A stretch of 43,611 bases of DNA from an archaeon (GCA_021848045.1 JAJZNC010000023.1:45984-89594); one strand, 5' to 3'. Shown: positions 7,314 through 15,484, counted from the first letter of the stretch. Program-made: numbers and translations. Notes: generated from the letters alone by a model not told the origin.

Positions 7314-8676
7314 TCATCTGGAGGCCGCCTTTCGGCCTGAGCGTTATCCTCGGGAGCATCTCCACCTTGCGCCCGCCGAGGCGGGCCATGCTCCACTTCC
7401 GCGAGATGGAAGCGAGCAGCAGGACGCCCTCCATCCAGGCGAAAGGCTCGCCTATGCAGCTCCTGGCCCCCCCGCCGAACGGGAAGTAGGCGAACCTCGG
7501 GAGGGCCGCCCTCATAGCGTCGGTCCACCGGTCCGGCTCGAACGCCTCGGGGTCAGCGAAGAGCCGCGGGTCGTGGTGTGCGACGTACTGGCTGACCACG
7601 AGGCTGGAGCCCCTGGGGACGAGGTAGCCCCCCAGCGACACGTCGTTGACCGCCTGCCGGACGAGAATCCAGGCTGGAGGATACAAGCGCATCGACTCCG
7701 TGAGGACCCTGGTCGCGTACCCGAGCCTCGGGACGTCGTCGGGGGCTGGCCGCCCGTCCCCGAGCACGGCGTCGACCTCCTCGTGCAGCTTGGCCTCCAC
7801 GGCAGGGTTCTGGGAGAGGAGGTACCACGTCCAGGAGAGCGCGTTCGAGGTCGTCTCGTGCCCGGCCGCGAACGTTATGAGGACCTCGTCCCTCACCTGC
7901 GAGTCGGCCATCGCGGAGCCGTCGCGGTCCCTCGCGGCGAGGAGCGTGGACATGAGGTCGCCCGCGTCGGCAGGCATCGCTCGCCTCTCCTCGATCATCC
8001 GGTAGACGAACTCGTCGACCCGCGCCACCGAGCGGTGGTACTTCCTCGCGCTAGGCAGAGCCTCGAGCAGCCTTGCGACGGGGCTCGAGAGGACCTCGAA
8101 GTACTCTATCACGTTCGTGAGGTCCTCCGACATGGTCCTCGCGGAGGACCAGACGTCCCTGTCGAAGAGGCACTTCGCGATTATCGACATCGTCAGCCTC
8201 GTCATCTCCTCGTGGACGTCGACCACGAGCCCGTCTGTCCACGAGCCCGTGACCCGCTCCTCGTTCTCCATCATCGTCTCGGCGTAGGCCGATATCCGCT
8301 CGTGGTTGAACGCCGGCTGGATCAGGCGCCTCTGCCTGTGGTGGAAGTCTGCCTCGCTGGTGAGGAGACCCTCTCCGAAGACCTTCTTGGTGTTCTGGAG
8401 GAACCTCCCCTTGACGAAGTCCCGCTGCTTCGTCACGAGCACCTCTTGGATGAGCGCCGGGCTTGTGACCAGGAGGACGGTGTCTAGCCCCATCCTGAGC
8501 TTCACGATATCCTCGTACTCCTGGAGGCGCCTGAGGTTCCTGATCAGGAAGCCTCCGACGGGCAATATCACCATCGACGGGACGCGCTTCCCCTCCGGTG
8601 GCGCCGGGCAACGGGCGTGGAGCTCGGGCCCCTGGGCGGTCGCGGTCAGGCCTCTGCCGCCGGCCTCGACTATCAA
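7297..8676 (-). CDS. Cytochrome P450
   Basis: From the TTG at 8676 the protein has 459 residues, the usual size for a soluble prokaryotic P450. It has the proline-rich entry (CPAPPEGKRVPS), the I-helix AGHETT oxygen-activation motif, the ExxR pair (ESMR, followed by LYPPAW), a PERF-like FEPDRW, and the heme loop FPFGGGARSCIGEP with axial Cys at about residue 407. It inserts one oxygen atom from O2 into an organic substrate. No ferredoxin or reductase gene is near. The open frame extends far upstream, but a TATA box at 8703-8709 fixes the TTG; an ATG at 8574 is the alternative. The downstream Nudix gene may share its transcript. Confidence 0.92.
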   Translation of the reverse strand: MIVEAGGRGLTATAQGPELHARCPAPPEGKRVPSMVILPVGGFLIRNLRRLQEYEDIVKLRMGLDTVLLVTSPALIQEVLVTKQRDFVKGRFLQNTKKVFGEGLLTSEADFHHRQRRLIQPAFNHERISAYAETMMENEERVTGSWTDGLVVDVHEEMTRLTMSIIAKCLFDRDVWSSARTMSEDLTNVIEYFEVLSSPVARLLEALPSARKYHRSVARVDEFVYRMIEERRAMPADAGDLMSTLLAARDRDGSAMADSQVRDEVLITFAAGHETTSNALSWTWYLLSQNPAVEAKLHEEVDAVLGDGRPAPDDVPRLGYATRVLTESMRLYPPAWILVRQAVNDVSLGGYLVPRGSSLVVSQYVAHHDPRLFADPEAFEPDRWTDAMRAALPRFAYFPFGGGARSCIGEPFAWMEGVLLLASISRKWSMARLGGRKVEMLPRITLRPKGGLQMRLTRR

Positions 8677-8702
8677 CGGGAGCGTCTTCCTGGCCAGGCG
8701 GC

Positions 8703-8709
8703 CTATAAG
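8703..8709 (-). promoter_or_regulatory. TATA box of the P450 gene
   Basis: Minus-strand CCTTATAGG lies 27-33 bases ahead of the TTG at 8676. It marks the P450 start within a much longer open frame. Confidence 0.65.
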
Positions 8710-8732
8710 GTGACCGCCCGGCGCGGGTTCGG

Positions 8733-9569
8733 CTAGGCCGCCGCGGAGTCCGCCTTCTTGGCCTCCGCCTGGGCGTCCTGCCCGGACGCCGCGGCCAACC
8801 CCTGCGACGCCTGCGCGTCTCGTTCGGCCGATGCGGCCGCCTCGTTCGCCGCCTGGGCGATGGGCGCCGGAGCCTCGCCGACCAGGGCCGCGAGCTGCGT
8901 CGCGACCGCCCCCACGTCGGCGGTGGAGTCGGCGATCGCGCCGGTGGAGGCCTGCACGTACCCCTCGGCCTGGGCTTCGCTCCACATCTCCCTGATCTGG
9001 TCTACGACGTCCGGAGGGTATCCTGACCCTTCCGCCTGCGTCTGGGCGAGGGCGGACTGCCCCTGGCTCTGGCCGGGAGCCGAGACCATCGGAACCTGGC
9101 AGTACTGGTCGGAGAGCTTGGTGAACTCGTCCATCGCCCCCTGGAGCCTGTCGTTTGCCTCCGCCACCGCTGCCGGGTCGTTGTAGAGCGCTGCGAGGGC
9201 GAGGTCTGCGCTCGCGCGCCCCATCGCGTTTCCGAAGGCGTAGCCGTCGTCGTATCCCCAGCGGAGGTTGATGACGAATCCGAGGTTGAACGGCGGCTTT
9301 GGAGCGAAGGGCTGCGAGCCCGAGGCGTCCAGCCGGTCCATGAAGAATCGCGGATAGTTGGGGTCGGCGTGCGCACTGCTCGTGTTTCGGCCGTCGGCCT
9401 CGCCGACCATCCTGCCCGCGTTCAGTCCCTGGCAGTATCCCGCCATTGCTCCGTTCTTGTAGTCGGCGGCTTGGGCTGCCGTGAAGCTCGCGTTCGCCGG
9501 CGGCTTCGTGTCTGGGCCCACGAGCGGGAGGGCAGGCGGCGCGTACTGGACTGGCCCGCCTGACGACAT
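8733..9569 (-). CDS. Ala-rich protein of unknown function, 278 aa
   Basis: I do not recognise this protein. The first 50 residues are Pro/Ala-rich, followed by a part with several aromatic and Gly residues (NLGFVINLRWGYDDGYAFGN). The last 90 residues are an Ala/Gln/Glu-rich, probably coiled-coil region (AAASAERDAQAS and similar) ending KKADSAAA. There is no clear signal peptide or membrane span. The TATA box at 9593-9600 supports the ATG. Its stop is 24 bases from the P450 promoter, so the P450 has its own promoter although both genes run the same way. Confidence 0.65.
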   Translation of the reverse strand: MSSGGPVQYAPPALPLVGPDTKPPANASFTAAQAADYKNGAMAGYCQGLNAGRMVGEADGRNTSSAHADPNYPRFFMDRLDASGSQPFAPKPPFNLGFVINLRWGYDDGYAFGNAMGRASADLALAALYNDPAAVAEANDRLQGAMDEFTKLSDQYCQVPMVSAPGQSQGQSALAQTQAEGSGYPPDVVDQIREMWSEAQAEGYVQASTGAIADSTADVGAVATQLAALVGEAPAPIAQAANEAAASAERDAQASQGLAAASGQDAQAEAKKADSAAA

Positions 9570-9592
9570 CGAGCGGGGAGGCCCGGCCTTTC

Positions 9593-9600
9593 ATTTTAGC
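9593..9600 (-). promoter_or_regulatory. TATA box of the Ala-rich protein gene
   Basis: Minus-strand GCTAAAAT lies 24-31 bases ahead of the ATG at 9569. Confidence 0.6.
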
Positions 9601-9627
9601 TCTATCGCCGGGCTGCGACGCGGGAGT

Positions 9628-10803
9628 CTACGCGCGTCTCGCCCTCGCAGGCGGGTCCCTGTACGCGGCCAGCACGACAGAGAGGAAGACCACGTATGGG
9701 ACGACCGTGGTGGCGAGCAGCGCGGGAGAGGTCGCGCCTCCGAGGAGGCCCGCGACCCCCGGGCCCAGGAACGCCCCTACGAACCCCGCGGTCTGCACCA
9801 CGCTCGTGGCGGAGGTGACCTGCTCGGGCGGGACGCTGACCTGCGCCATCGCTGTGAAGAGCGGCCAGAAGGTGTTGGCGAAGAACCCTGCGAAGAGCAC
9901 GATCACCAGTGCTATCGCGAGCGGCCGCGAGAGGTAGAGCGCTACGAACGAGGCGGCCGACAGCCCCCCGCAGGCGAGGATGCTCTTCCTACCGCCGAGC
10001 CTGTCGAACATCCCCCCTGCGGCGAGTGCCCCGAACCCGCCGAGCCCGACCCCGACCCCGAAGACCGTGTCGAGGGTGGCCGCCGCCCCTCCGGCGGCGG
10101 CGAACGAGGATATCAGGTACTTGGGGGTCCACGAGACGAACACGAGGAACCCAAGGTCCGCGAAGAAGTCTGCGATGGCGAGGACCAGGATTGGCCTCCT
10201 CCTGACCGCCGCCGCGAAGGAGACCGGGACGGCAGCCGCCCCGGAGCCCCCAGAGCCCCGGTTCGTAACCGCGAAGAACGCCGTGAACGCCGCTCCGATG
10301 AGGGAGAGGGCGAGGAACGTGGCGCCCCACCCGTGGTAGACCGCGAGGTAGCCTGCCAGGGAGGGGCCCACGAACCCGCCCGAGCTGTAGGCTGCGCTCA
10401 CGAGGCTCACCGCCAGCCCCCGCCTCTCCGGGAGGAGGCGGGCGATCACCCCGTAGCTCGGGGTGATCACAAGGCCTATGCCGAAGGACGCGCCGAAGAA
10501 GACCGCGCAGAACTCCCAGAGAGCGGGCGCGGCGAGGACCAGCGCCTCGGACACCGTGAAGGCGACAAGGCCGGCCGAGACGGTCCTCGCGTCACCCAGC
10601 CGCTGCGCAAGGACTCCCCCTGCGAAGACCCCGAGGGCGACCAGCCCGACCGAGGCGGAGACGATCTCTCCGACCACGGCGTCGCCGATCGAGTAGGTGG
10701 CCTCGAATGAAGGCACCAGAGCCCCGATGGAGAAGCGGTAGAACGAGTAGAGGAGGGCGGGGAGAAGGACCGCGACCAGAGCCGCCGCCCTCCGCGCCTC
10801 CAT
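9628..10803 (-). CDS. MFS transporter, 12-helix
   Basis: The 391-residue protein has about 12 membrane helices. GGVLAQRLGDAR in the first half and GGMFDRLGGRKS in the second half are the two copies of the MFS loop motif, as expected from the internal duplication of the family. The sequence resembles oxalate/formate- or cyanate-type MFS carriers, but the substrate cannot be told. The ATG at 10803 lies 18 bases from a 16-bp palindrome that covers the likely TATA box, so expression is probably repressor-controlled. The convergent side ends near the Ala-rich gene promoter. Confidence 0.85.
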   Translation of the reverse strand: MEARRAAALVAVLLPALLYSFYRFSIGALVPSFEATYSIGDAVVGEIVSASVGLVALGVFAGGVLAQRLGDARTVSAGLVAFTVSEALVLAAPALWEFCAVFFGASFGIGLVITPSYGVIARLLPERRGLAVSLVSAAYSSGGFVGPSLAGYLAVYHGWGATFLALSLIGAAFTAFFAVTNRGSGGSGAAAVPVSFAAAVRRRPILVLAIADFFADLGFLVFVSWTPKYLISSFAAAGGAAATLDTVFGVGVGLGGFGALAAGGMFDRLGGRKSILACGGLSAASFVALYLSRPLAIALVIVLFAGFFANTFWPLFTAMAQVSVPPEQVTSATSVVQTAGFVGAFLGPGVAGLLGGATSPALLATTVVPYVVFLSVVLAAYRDPPARARRA

Positions 10804-10821
10804 GGTAATGGCATCGCTTTA

Positions 10822-10837
10822 CCAGCTAATTAGCTGG
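10822..10837. promoter_or_regulatory. 16-bp perfect palindrome over the MFS promoter
   Basis: CCAGCTAATTAGCTGG is perfectly self-complementary. Its core CTAATTAG serves as the TATA element, 23-30 bases ahead of the MFS ATG. It also covers the TAG stop of the next gene upstream (10826-10828). A dimeric regulator bound here would directly block TBP. As RNA it could also fold into a short hairpin. Confidence 0.55.
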
Positions 10838-11527
10838 ACCGGAGCCGAGGCGGGCGAGAAGCGCGCGGGCGGCCCCCGACACCATGGCCAGGAACCCCCG
10901 GAAGGCTGCGAACGAGATGGCCATGTAGAGCCCGAACCAGAAGAGTATGTCCAGCAGCCCGCCGCCTCCCCAGACAGCGGCGGCACCCGGGGCGCGCGCG
11001 AGGCCCGCGAGCGTCCTGATCAGGTCGCTCCCGAAGACCGCGACCGTCCCCATGACGTAGCACTCCGCGGTCCCGGCGACGAGCCCCAGCAGCCTCCCTC
11101 TGAGCCCCCAGTAGCCGACCCCCGCCACGCACCCGAACAGGACGAGCCAGAACGCCCACGTCTTGGAGAGCCCCAGCCCGCCGTACAGCGCGTGCGAGGC
11201 GCTGAAGAAGGCCGTGATTCCCAGGGCGACCGCGGCAACGCCGAGCCAGTACCACCGGCTCCGGAACGGGGAGACGCCGGCCCATCCGTCGCGCCGCCCG
11301 GCCCACACCGCCACGATCGCCAGCGAGACGAGGAGGGGGACCACCCCGCCGGTGAGCCCTATCGCCACGAGCTCGTCCCCGTAGGGGAAGAGGGCGTACG
11401 CTGGGCCCGGGGCAGACGGGACGACGTCCTGGAGAAGGACGCACGCGGCCGCGCTGGACAGGATCGCCAGCGACGCCGAGAGCGAGATGAGCACCGCCCT
11501 GCCTGGGTCGAGCTCAGCCGCCCTCAA
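10826..11527 (-). CDS. Multi-pass membrane protein, possibly Yip1-like
   Basis: The 233-residue protein has about six membrane helices separated by short loops, and no soluble domain. The spacing and the late GLLDILFWFGLYMAISFAAF segment recall Yip1/YIF1-type archaeal membrane proteins, but the match is loose. The in-frame TTG at 11527 is used here. A GTG at 11559, inside the TGA of the preceding DUF1684 gene (GTGA), lies one base out of frame with it. The region between reads DRVRQQGPEV in the gene's frame, so the true start may be there. It is likely coupled to the DUF1684 gene. Confidence 0.65.
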   Translation of the reverse strand: MRAAELDPGRAVLISLSASLAILSSAAACVLLQDVVPSAPGPAYALFPYGDELVAIGLTGGVVPLLVSLAIVAVWAGRRDGWAGVSPFRSRWYWLGVAAVALGITAFFSASHALYGGLGLSKTWAFWLVLFGCVAGVGYWGLRGRLLGLVAGTAECYVMGTVAVFGSDLIRTLAGLARAPGAAAVWGGGGLLDILFWFGLYMAISFAAFRGFLAMVSGAARALLARLGSGPAN

Positions 11528-11555
11528 GACCTCTGGCCCCTGCTGGCGGACTCGG

Positions 11556-12098
11556 TCACTCGCGGTAACTCTTCTCTCCAGCCCTTATCGAGACCTTGAG
11601 CCAGTTCTCCTGCGGTGGGAGCGGGCACGTGTAGCCCTCGTCGTAGGCGCAGTAGGGCGAGTACGCGTAGTTGAAGTCCACGATGTAGCGGTCGTCGTGC
11701 GTGACCTCCAGCTCAAGGTATCGCCCGGCGCCGTAGGTCTCCTTCCCCGACGTGGCGTCCCTGAAGGGCATGAAGAGGCTCCGGTCCTCCCTCTCGGCAG
11801 ACTGGTACGCCTGCAGCTTGACCGCCTCCCCGCCCACCTCCAGGTCGAACCGACCCACCCGGTTGTAGAGCTGCCGCGCCCCGTCGCTCGCGGCCATCAC
11901 GACGCTCGTCTCGGACGGATACCTCAGAAGGACCGCGTAGAAGTGAAAGCCCGGGTCGGGGTCGAAGTACTTCAGGCCGTCGAAGCGGAGGCCTGAACGT
12001 ACGAACGGAGATTCGGGGCTCGCGCTGAGGAACCTGTCCTTCTCGGACCTGAACCTGAGCAGGGCGCGCCTCCAGGTCTCCGCCTGGTCGGGCTCCAT
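11556..12098 (-). CDS. DUF1684 family protein
   Basis: The 180 residues match the DUF1684 pattern: an N-terminal helix (WRRALLRFRSEKDRFL), GLRFDGLKYFDPD, a beta-rich core, FMPFRDATSGKETYGAGRYL, and the C-terminal signature DFNYAYSPYCAYDEGYTCPL with PQENWLKVSIRAGEK. The family is widespread in bacteria and haloarchaea and its reaction is not established. It carries two conserved Cys in that signature. The protein is soluble with no signal peptide. Its stop overlaps a GTG near the downstream membrane protein, which suggests a two-gene unit. Confidence 0.88.
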   Translation of the reverse strand: MEPDQAETWRRALLRFRSEKDRFLSASPESPFVRSGLRFDGLKYFDPDPGFHFYAVLLRYPSETSVVMAASDGARQLYNRVGRFDLEVGGEAVKLQAYQSAEREDRSLFMPFRDATSGKETYGAGRYLELEVTHDDRYIVDFNYAYSPYCAYDEGYTCPLPPQENWLKVSIRAGEKSYRE

Positions 12099-12174
12099 CG
12101 TGGGGTTGGCCGCCGCGGCTCAACATGAACCTTTCCAAGGGGCGGCGCGGCGCCGTGCGCGCCTCCATCCTTGA

Positions 12175-12182
12175 CTTTATCT
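12175..12182 (+). promoter_or_regulatory. TATA box of the 254-aa membrane protein gene
   Basis: CTTTATCT lies 21-28 bases ahead of the GTG/ATG pair at 12203-12208. Confidence 0.6.
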
Positions 12183-12202
12183 GAAGGCGACCCCCGGCCG
12201 GT

Positions 12203-12967
12203 GTGATGGAATGGGGACCGGACGCCCGCCGCTTCATCCCTGGCATCTTGCTGCTCCTCGCTGGCGCCGCCCTCTTCGTCCTTTGGGTCCTGCTGGTCTT
12301 CGTATCGTTCTTTGCGTTCTTCTTGCCAGGGCTGAGGGGCGTATTCTACCTCTCCCTGGACATCCTGGTCGCGTCGGTGGTGCTCTTGGCGTCCGGAGTC
12401 CTCCTGGTGCTGGCCGGGCTGGCCGGGTGGTGGCGGTCGGGGGAGGACTGGGGGTGGATAGGAGGGGTGGTGACGGTCCAGGCCGAGGGAGACCGCTTGG
12501 GGCTGTTAGAGAGGTCCTGGGAGGTTGCCGGGGCGGCCGTCTCGGTGCTCGTCCTCGCCTTCTTCGCAGAGAACGGGGTGAAGGGGACGGGGTTCTTCAC
12601 ACGGGGGTTCGGGCCGTCGGAGGCGGCGCTCTTCTACGGGACGTGGGCTTTCGCGGTCGCCGTCCCCCTGGCCAGGGCGGTCTACGGGAGGCGGAACGCC
12701 CTCAGGCCGTTCGCCGCCCTCGAGGGGGCTCTGGTGGGGGCAGTGGCGCTGTGGTTCCTGGAAGGGTTCCCGTTCGACTTCTCGCGTCTCCCGGCGATGG
12801 TCCCGGCCTCCTTGAGGCTCGCGATGTTCTGGTCGAACGACCTTGTCGGGAGGTTGATCGTCGTCCTGGTGGCCTTCGGCGGCCTCGCCAGCATGGTCTA
12901 CAACCTCGTGGTGTACCTTGCGGTGAGGTCCCGTCAGCGCTACGGCGGGACCCAGAATTCGCTTTGA
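12203..12967 (+). CDS. Multi-pass membrane protein of unknown function, 254 aa
   Basis: Six or seven hydrophobic helices are visible: FIPGILLLLAGAALFVLWVL, an aromatic-rich second helix, LDILVASVVLLASGVLLVLA, and more in the second half. A conserved-looking Trp/Asp loop (WWRSGEDWGW) joins the halves. I do not recognise the family. Start GTG at 12203 is immediately followed by ATG; either could be used. A basic C-terminus (RSRQRYGGTQNSL) is likely cytoplasmic. The gene stands alone between a divergent DUF1684 gene and the next membrane protein gene, 62 bases on. Confidence 0.65.
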   Translation: MMEWGPDARRFIPGILLLLAGAALFVLWVLLVFVSFFAFFLPGLRGVFYLSLDILVASVVLLASGVLLVLAGLAGWWRSGEDWGWIGGVVTVQAEGDRLGLLERSWEVAGAAVSVLVLAFFAENGVKGTGFFTRGFGPSEAALFYGTWAFAVAVPLARAVYGRRNALRPFAALEGALVGAVALWFLEGFPFDFSRLPAMVPASLRLAMFWSNDLVGRLIVVLVAFGGLASMVYNLVVYLAVRSRQRYGGTQNSL

Positions 12968-12996
12968 CGCAGCCATGCCGGGGCGGCCGGCGCAGG

Positions 12997-13005
12997 ACTT
13001 AGATT
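12997..13005 (+). promoter_or_regulatory. TATA-like box of the 149-aa membrane protein gene
   Basis: ACTTAGATT lies 25-33 bases ahead of the TTG at 13030. Confidence 0.5.
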
Positions 13006-13029
13006 CAGGCACGCGGTGACGCCCTCGGA

Positions 13030-13479
13030 TTGTGGAGATCCGTCAACATCGCGGGCGCGGGGGCGGCCGTCCTGGGCCTGAGCGCCTACCTGATGGCCGT
13101 CCTCCCTAGGACGACGCCGCTCCAGGTGCAGCACTGCCTCCCCGCGGCTCCTCCCGGGTCAGAGTTCCAGGCGTCCTGCTTCAGCAGCGTCAACCCCGTC
13201 TACCCGCTCCTCTTCGTGGCCTCCGTGGCCGGGACGGTCCTGGTCTTCTACGGGGCGTTCGGGAGGAGCCTCGTCTTCAGCCCGGTCTTCGTCGCCGGGA
13301 TGATAGCGCTCGAGTACGGCCTCTCCGGGGTGGTCTCCAGGGCTGTCGACCCCCTGGCGGTGACCGAGGGGCCCGGGTTCTTCGCGCCCCTCGTAGTCAT
13401 CGGGACGGTGGCCGTGGTCTTCCAGGTCTACCGCCGCCTCCTGGCGGGGCGCTCGCCCCGCGCCCCGCGTCACGTTTAA
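13030..13479 (+). CDS. Membrane protein of unknown function, 149 aa
   Basis: The protein has four hydrophobic segments. Between the first two is an outside loop with two Cys (HCLPAAPPGSEF, then SCFSS) that could form a disulfide. The C-terminus is basic (YRRLLAGRSPRAPRHV) and probably cytoplasmic. I do not recognise the family. Start is TTG with a TATA-like box at 12997-13005. Its stop lies just ahead of the methyltransferase promoter, so that gene has its own promoter. Confidence 0.6.
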   Translation: MWRSVNIAGAGAAVLGLSAYLMAVLPRTTPLQVQHCLPAAPPGSEFQASCFSSVNPVYPLLFVASVAGTVLVFYGAFGRSLVFSPVFVAGMIALEYGLSGVVSRAVDPLAVTEGPGFFAPLVVIGTVAVVFQVYRRLLAGRSPRAPRHV

Positions 13480-13489
13480 TAGAAAAACC
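13474..13489 (+). promoter_or_regulatory. Promoter of the DNA methyltransferase gene
   Basis: GTTTAATAGAAAAACC holds two overlapping TATA-like elements, 24-39 bases ahead of the TTG at 13513. It begins inside the last codons of the preceding gene. Confidence 0.55.
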
Positions 13490-13512
13490 AGGTCCGAGCG
13501 GAAGGTCGCGCT

Positions 13513-14919
13513 TTGGCGAAGAGACCGACCCGAGGAGGTCAGCGTGGGGAGGAGGAGTTCATCTCGCTCCAGGACGCCGCGGCCCTGGTCGGGAAGACGC
13601 AGAGCAACATCTCATACCTTGTCCAGTACAACAGGCTCAAGAGGTACGACTCCAGCGGCAGGGAGGTCGAGAGGGCGGCCGCAGGGGGCCTTAGGGTATC
13701 CAGGTCTGAGCTGCTCGGGTACGTCGACGGGTGGAACAGGAGGCTCAGGTCGCGGCTGGAGGAGCTGAAGATAGGAGACACCCCCATAGCGTTCCTTGAC
13801 GTACCGGAGCGGGAGAGGACCAAGCACGTCCACAGGCTCCACCCCTACCTCGGGAAGTTCATCCCCCAGCTGGTCGGCTACTTCCTCGCAAGGCACTTCA
13901 GGCCAGGGCAGGTCGTCCTCGACCCGTTCGCCGGGTCGGGGACCACGCTTGTCGAGGCGTGCGAGGCCGGCCTCCACTCGGTGGGGGTCGACGTCTCGGA
14001 GTTCAACGTGATGATCTCCCGAGTGAAGCTCGCCGAGTACGACGCCGAGGCGCTCGAGAGGGAGCTGACCGACGCGGCCGGCAGGACTGCGGCGTTCAGC
14101 GCGGAGAGGTTCCCCGGGAGGAGCGGCGAGGGTCTCGGCGACGGCCGAGGCGGCTACCTCGAGGCCTGGTTCGCGCCCAGGAGCCTGGCGGAGATGCTCT
14201 ACTACCGCAGCATAATCCCCGAGTACGAGCATCAAGACCTCATGAAGGTCCTCCTGTCGAGGACGGCGCGGTCGTGCAGGCTGGTCCACCACTACGACCT
14301 GGCCACCCCGAGGGAGCCGGTGAGGGAGCCCTACGAGTGCTACAAGCACAGGGGCAAGACCTGCACCCCCGTGACCACGGTGGTCCCGCGCCTGAGGTCC
14401 TACTCCCGGGACACGGTCCGGCGGGTCGCGGAGTTCGGGAGGCTAAGGAAGCCCGTCGCGTCGGTGGTCCTGGAGGGAGACTCGAGGACGGTCGCACTCG
14501 AGGAGAGGCTGGGGTCGACCGGGAGCCTCCGCGGCAGGCGCTTGGACGGCATCTTCACCTCGCCCCCGTACCTCGGGCAGATCGACTATCACGAGCAGCA
14601 CGGGTACGCGTACGAGCTCTACGGGATGCAGCGGCGGGACTCCCTCGAGATAGGGCGCAGGTCGAGGGGTAAGGGAGAGAATGCGAAGGCGGAGTACTCG
14701 AAGGCGATGGCGGAGTCGCTCTGGAACGTCAGTCGCGGGATGCGCGCAGGCTCGCCGGTCCTCCTTGTCGCGAACGACAGGCTGGGGCTGTATCCCGGGA
14801 TCTTCAACGAGGCCGGGATGAAGGTAGAGAGGATGTTCGAGAGGCCGGTGGAGGACAGGACTGAGCGGGACAAGAGGCCGTACTCAGAGACGGTCTTCCT
14901 GGCGCGGGTCGAGGGCTAG
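13513..14919 (+). CDS. Solitary DNA methyltransferase (N4-cytosine/N6-adenine type)
   Basis: The 468-residue protein begins with a helix-turn-helix-like part (ISLQDAAALVGKTQSNISYL, about residues 17-75). It is followed by a motif X region (HRLHPYLGKFIPQLVGYFL), the SAM-binding motif I (VLDPFAGSGTTLVEA, near 138) and, after a variable target region of about 200 residues, the catalytic motif IV FTSPPYLGQIDY (near 350). The order X-I-target-IV is alpha-like. SPPY suits N4-cytosine methylation, but N6-adenine is possible. No restriction endonuclease lies within several kilobases. The N-terminal domain suggests an orphan enzyme with its own DNA reader. Target site unknown. Start is TTG. Confidence 0.88.
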   Translation: MAKRPTRGGQRGEEEFISLQDAAALVGKTQSNISYLVQYNRLKRYDSSGREVERAAAGGLRVSRSELLGYVDGWNRRLRSRLEELKIGDTPIAFLDVPERERTKHVHRLHPYLGKFIPQLVGYFLARHFRPGQVVLDPFAGSGTTLVEACEAGLHSVGVDVSEFNVMISRVKLAEYDAEALERELTDAAGRTAAFSAERFPGRSGEGLGDGRGGYLEAWFAPRSLAEMLYYRSIIPEYEHQDLMKVLLSRTARSCRLVHHYDLATPREPVREPYECYKHRGKTCTPVTTVVPRLRSYSRDTVRRVAEFGRLRKPVASVVLEGDSRTVALEERLGSTGSLRGRRLDGIFTSPPYLGQIDYHEQHGYAYELYGMQRRDSLEIGRRSRGKGENAKAEYSKAMAESLWNVSRGMRAGSPVLLVANDRLGLYPGIFNEAGMKVERMFERPVEDRTERDKRPYSETVFLARVEG

Positions 14920-14932
14920 GCCGACCGATACC

Positions 14933-14940
14933 CTAAACTA
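14933..14940 (+). promoter_or_regulatory. TATA box of the nitroreductase gene
   Basis: CTAAACTA lies 23-30 bases ahead of the ATG/GTG pair at 14961-14965. Confidence 0.55.
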
Positions 14941-14962
14941 AGACGCGGCCGGGTCGCTCCAT

Positions 14963-15484
14963 GTGGACGCGTTCGAGGCCATAGCCACGAAGTTGGACGT
15001 GCGCGAGTTCGCCTCCAAGAAGGTCCCCGGGGAGGTCAAGAGGAAGGTCCTCGAGGCCGCCCGGCTGACCGCCTCCTCGAGGAACAGCCAGCACTGGCGG
15101 TTCATCCTGGTCCAGGACAGGGCGAACCTGAAGCGGCTCGCGGCGGACAGCACGAGCGGCAAGTGGGTGGAGGGGGCGGACTTTGCCGTGATGATACTCA
15201 CCGACCCGACGGTGAACGGGAACATGATCGACGCCGGGCGCGCTCTCCAGGACATGGAGCTGGCAGCCTGGGACTCGGGGGTGGCCTCCGGCATCTACGT
15301 GGGGGTGGTGGAGGACGCCGTCCGGAGGGACTACGCGATCCCCGACGGCCTGAGGGTCTCGGCCATCCTAGGGTTCGGCTACCCGAAGAGGAGGATAGTC
15401 GGCAGGAAGAACAGAAAGCCCCTTGAGGAGCTGGTCTTCCCCGAGAGGTACGGGGAGAGGCTACAGCCCTCGAACCTTGCCTGA
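14963..15484 (+). CDS. Nitroreductase-family flavoprotein
   Basis: The 173 residues show the FMN-dependent nitroreductase fold in short form: an N-terminal VREFASKKVP, then LTASSRNSQHWRFILVQD (the S-R-N-x-Q-x-W phosphate/flavin loop), a mid helix (DAGRALQDMELAAWDSGVAS) and the C-terminal GFGYPKRRIVGRKNRKPLEE. Such enzymes reduce nitro groups, quinones or enones with NAD(P)H as dimers. The GTG start overlaps an ATG (ATGTG) whose frame is one base off. It is cytoplasmic, and the physiological substrate is unknown. Confidence 0.87.
   Translation: MDAFEAIATKLDVREFASKKVPGEVKRKVLEAARLTASSRNSQHWRFILVQDRANLKRLAADSTSGKWVEGADFAVMILTDPTVNGNMIDAGRALQDMELAAWDSGVASGIYVGVVEDAVRRDYAIPDGLRVSAILGFGYPKRRIVGRKNRKPLEELVFPERYGERLQPSNLA

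Noticed and set aside
8677-9594. The P450 reading frame stays open far upstream, which would give a 765-residue fusion.
   Set aside because: The extension is the out-of-frame shadow of the Ala-rich protein gene, is Arg/Gly-rich, and a TATA box marks the P450 start at 8676.
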